Below, piece by piece: positions 63,568 through 64,000 of a stretch of DNA of 64,000 nucleotides. Each line of letters begins with the position of its first letter. The first letter of the stretch is position 1. The stretch is taken from NCBI RefSeq assembly GCF_004116455.1, contig NZ_PDJU01000001.1, forward strand, positions 248,001 to 312,000, written 5' to 3'. The position numbers and the translations under genes were made by a program. The stretch comes from Arcobacter sp. F155 (lineage in GTDB: Bacteria > Campylobacterota > Campylobacteria > Campylobacterales > Arcobacteraceae). The notes under the pieces are model-generated. The model ran no database searches. It saw nothing but the letters and a program-made list of their open reading frames with translations, and was not told where the DNA came from.

Positions 63568-64000
63568 TTGTCAGAATCTATTAATGAAGAACACAAAACC
63601 TTTAATCTTTCGGGGGTTTTGAAAAAAGTTCTATATAAAAATGAAGAAAATAACTACGTAATTGCAGTCCTTGAAAACAACCAAAAAATTTGTGGTAACT
63701 ATTATGATACTGAGATTGAGAAAATAGTTGGAGAAGAGGTTTTATTAAGGGGAAACTGGACAACACATAAAAAATATGGAGTTCAGTTTGAGTTTGAGAC
63801 TTTAGAGTTAAAAGAAGCAGAGATGTTTTTTTTCTTAACTAAAATAGTAAAAGGTGTTGGAAAGAAGTTTGCAAAAGAACTTTTAGAAAAATACACAGAA
63901 GATGAACTTGTAAAAATACTAAATGAAAATCCAGGGGAGCTTTTACAGTTTAAAGGAATAAAAGAGAAAAAACTAGAAAAGATAGTTGCTTCTTGGCAAA
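63568..64000 (+). CDS. recD2: RecD2-like ATP-dependent DNA helicase, N-terminal part (cut by window)
   Basis: Read from a TTG at 63568 to the window edge (144 codons). The RecD2 N-terminal OB fold is seen (FNLSGVLKKVLYKNEENNYV, RGNWTTHKKYGVQFEFET), then a helix-hairpin-helix region (LTKIVKGVGKKFAKELLEKY, LLQFKGIKEKKLEKIV). The helicase motifs lie beyond the window. The start has only a weak ribosome site. Confidence 0.82.
   Translation, partial: MSESINEEHKTFNLSGVLKKVLYKNEENNYVIAVLENNQKICGNYYDTEIEKIVGEEVLLRGNWTTHKKYGVQFEFETLELKEAEMFFFLTKIVKGVGKKFAKELLEKYTEDELVKILNENPGELLQFKGIKEKKLEKIVASWQ

Overview
The window looks like the chromosome of a member of the Campylobacterota, most likely an Arcobacter-type bacterium (Arcobacteraceae). 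The evidence is very low GC, densely packed genes on both strands, TTG/GTG starts, extended -10 promoters, and typical gene content: HslVU, FliW, histidine kinases with HQWRQP boxes, and a GNAT-type N-acetylglutamate synthase. No rRNA, tRNA or CRISPR array was seen.

Layout. 1-7.7 kb: a partial haem-binding GGDEF-EAL protein, a short-chain dehydrogenase with a lipoprotein, an unknown protein, a YcbB-type L,D-transpeptidase and a DTW-domain tRNA modification enzyme. 7.7-11.1 kb: a complete glycine betaine/proline ABC transporter (proVWX) preceded by two dyad operator candidates 73 bp apart and followed by a clear terminator. 11.1-16.4 kb: a MerR regulator, a HugZ-like protein that lacks a normal start codon, a CNNM/CBS membrane protein with a possible leader peptide, and uvrA. 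16.5-19.9 kb: a phosphoesterase and a divergent aconitase homologue that has lost catalytic residues. 19.8-26 kb: a tightly packed seven-gene minus-strand operon (ubiX, coaD, tmk, hisS, speA, cysE, a TSUP transporter). 26-28.2 kb: a resolvase-fold protein without its nucleophile, a CBS protein and an unknown protein. 28.3-39.3 kb: a long plus-strand run from rplI, hslV and hslU through tatD (apparent ATA start), mltD, rlpA, hisB, kdsC, lptC, lptA and engB to an acetyltransferase and a histidine kinase. 40.4-45.8 kb: a tripartite RND efflux operon whose inner-membrane pump is split into two genes, with a 33-residue membrane peptide just upstream. 46.3-48.9 kb: a second histidine kinase with two substrate-binding domains.

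The most interesting region is 48,924-57,527. It is an 8.5-kb integrated element bounded by 110-bp direct repeats that differ at one base. The repeats are the 3' end of the flagellar export gene fliP, so the element sits inside fliP and brings its own copy of the last 35 codons, restoring the protein exactly; the single difference is synonymous. The element carries a tyrosine integrase, an ArdA-family antirestriction protein, a trypsin-like PDZ protease with three unknown proteins, and a large SF2 helicase-like protein next to DnaA-box-like motifs. All its genes run co-directionally with fliP. The protease group is a candidate undescribed cargo module.

57.4-64 kb returns to the core: fliP, mrdA (PBP2) with an MreD-like partner, a FlhB-like C-terminal domain protein, a FliK-like protein with internal repeats, fliW, an unknown protein and the start of recD2.
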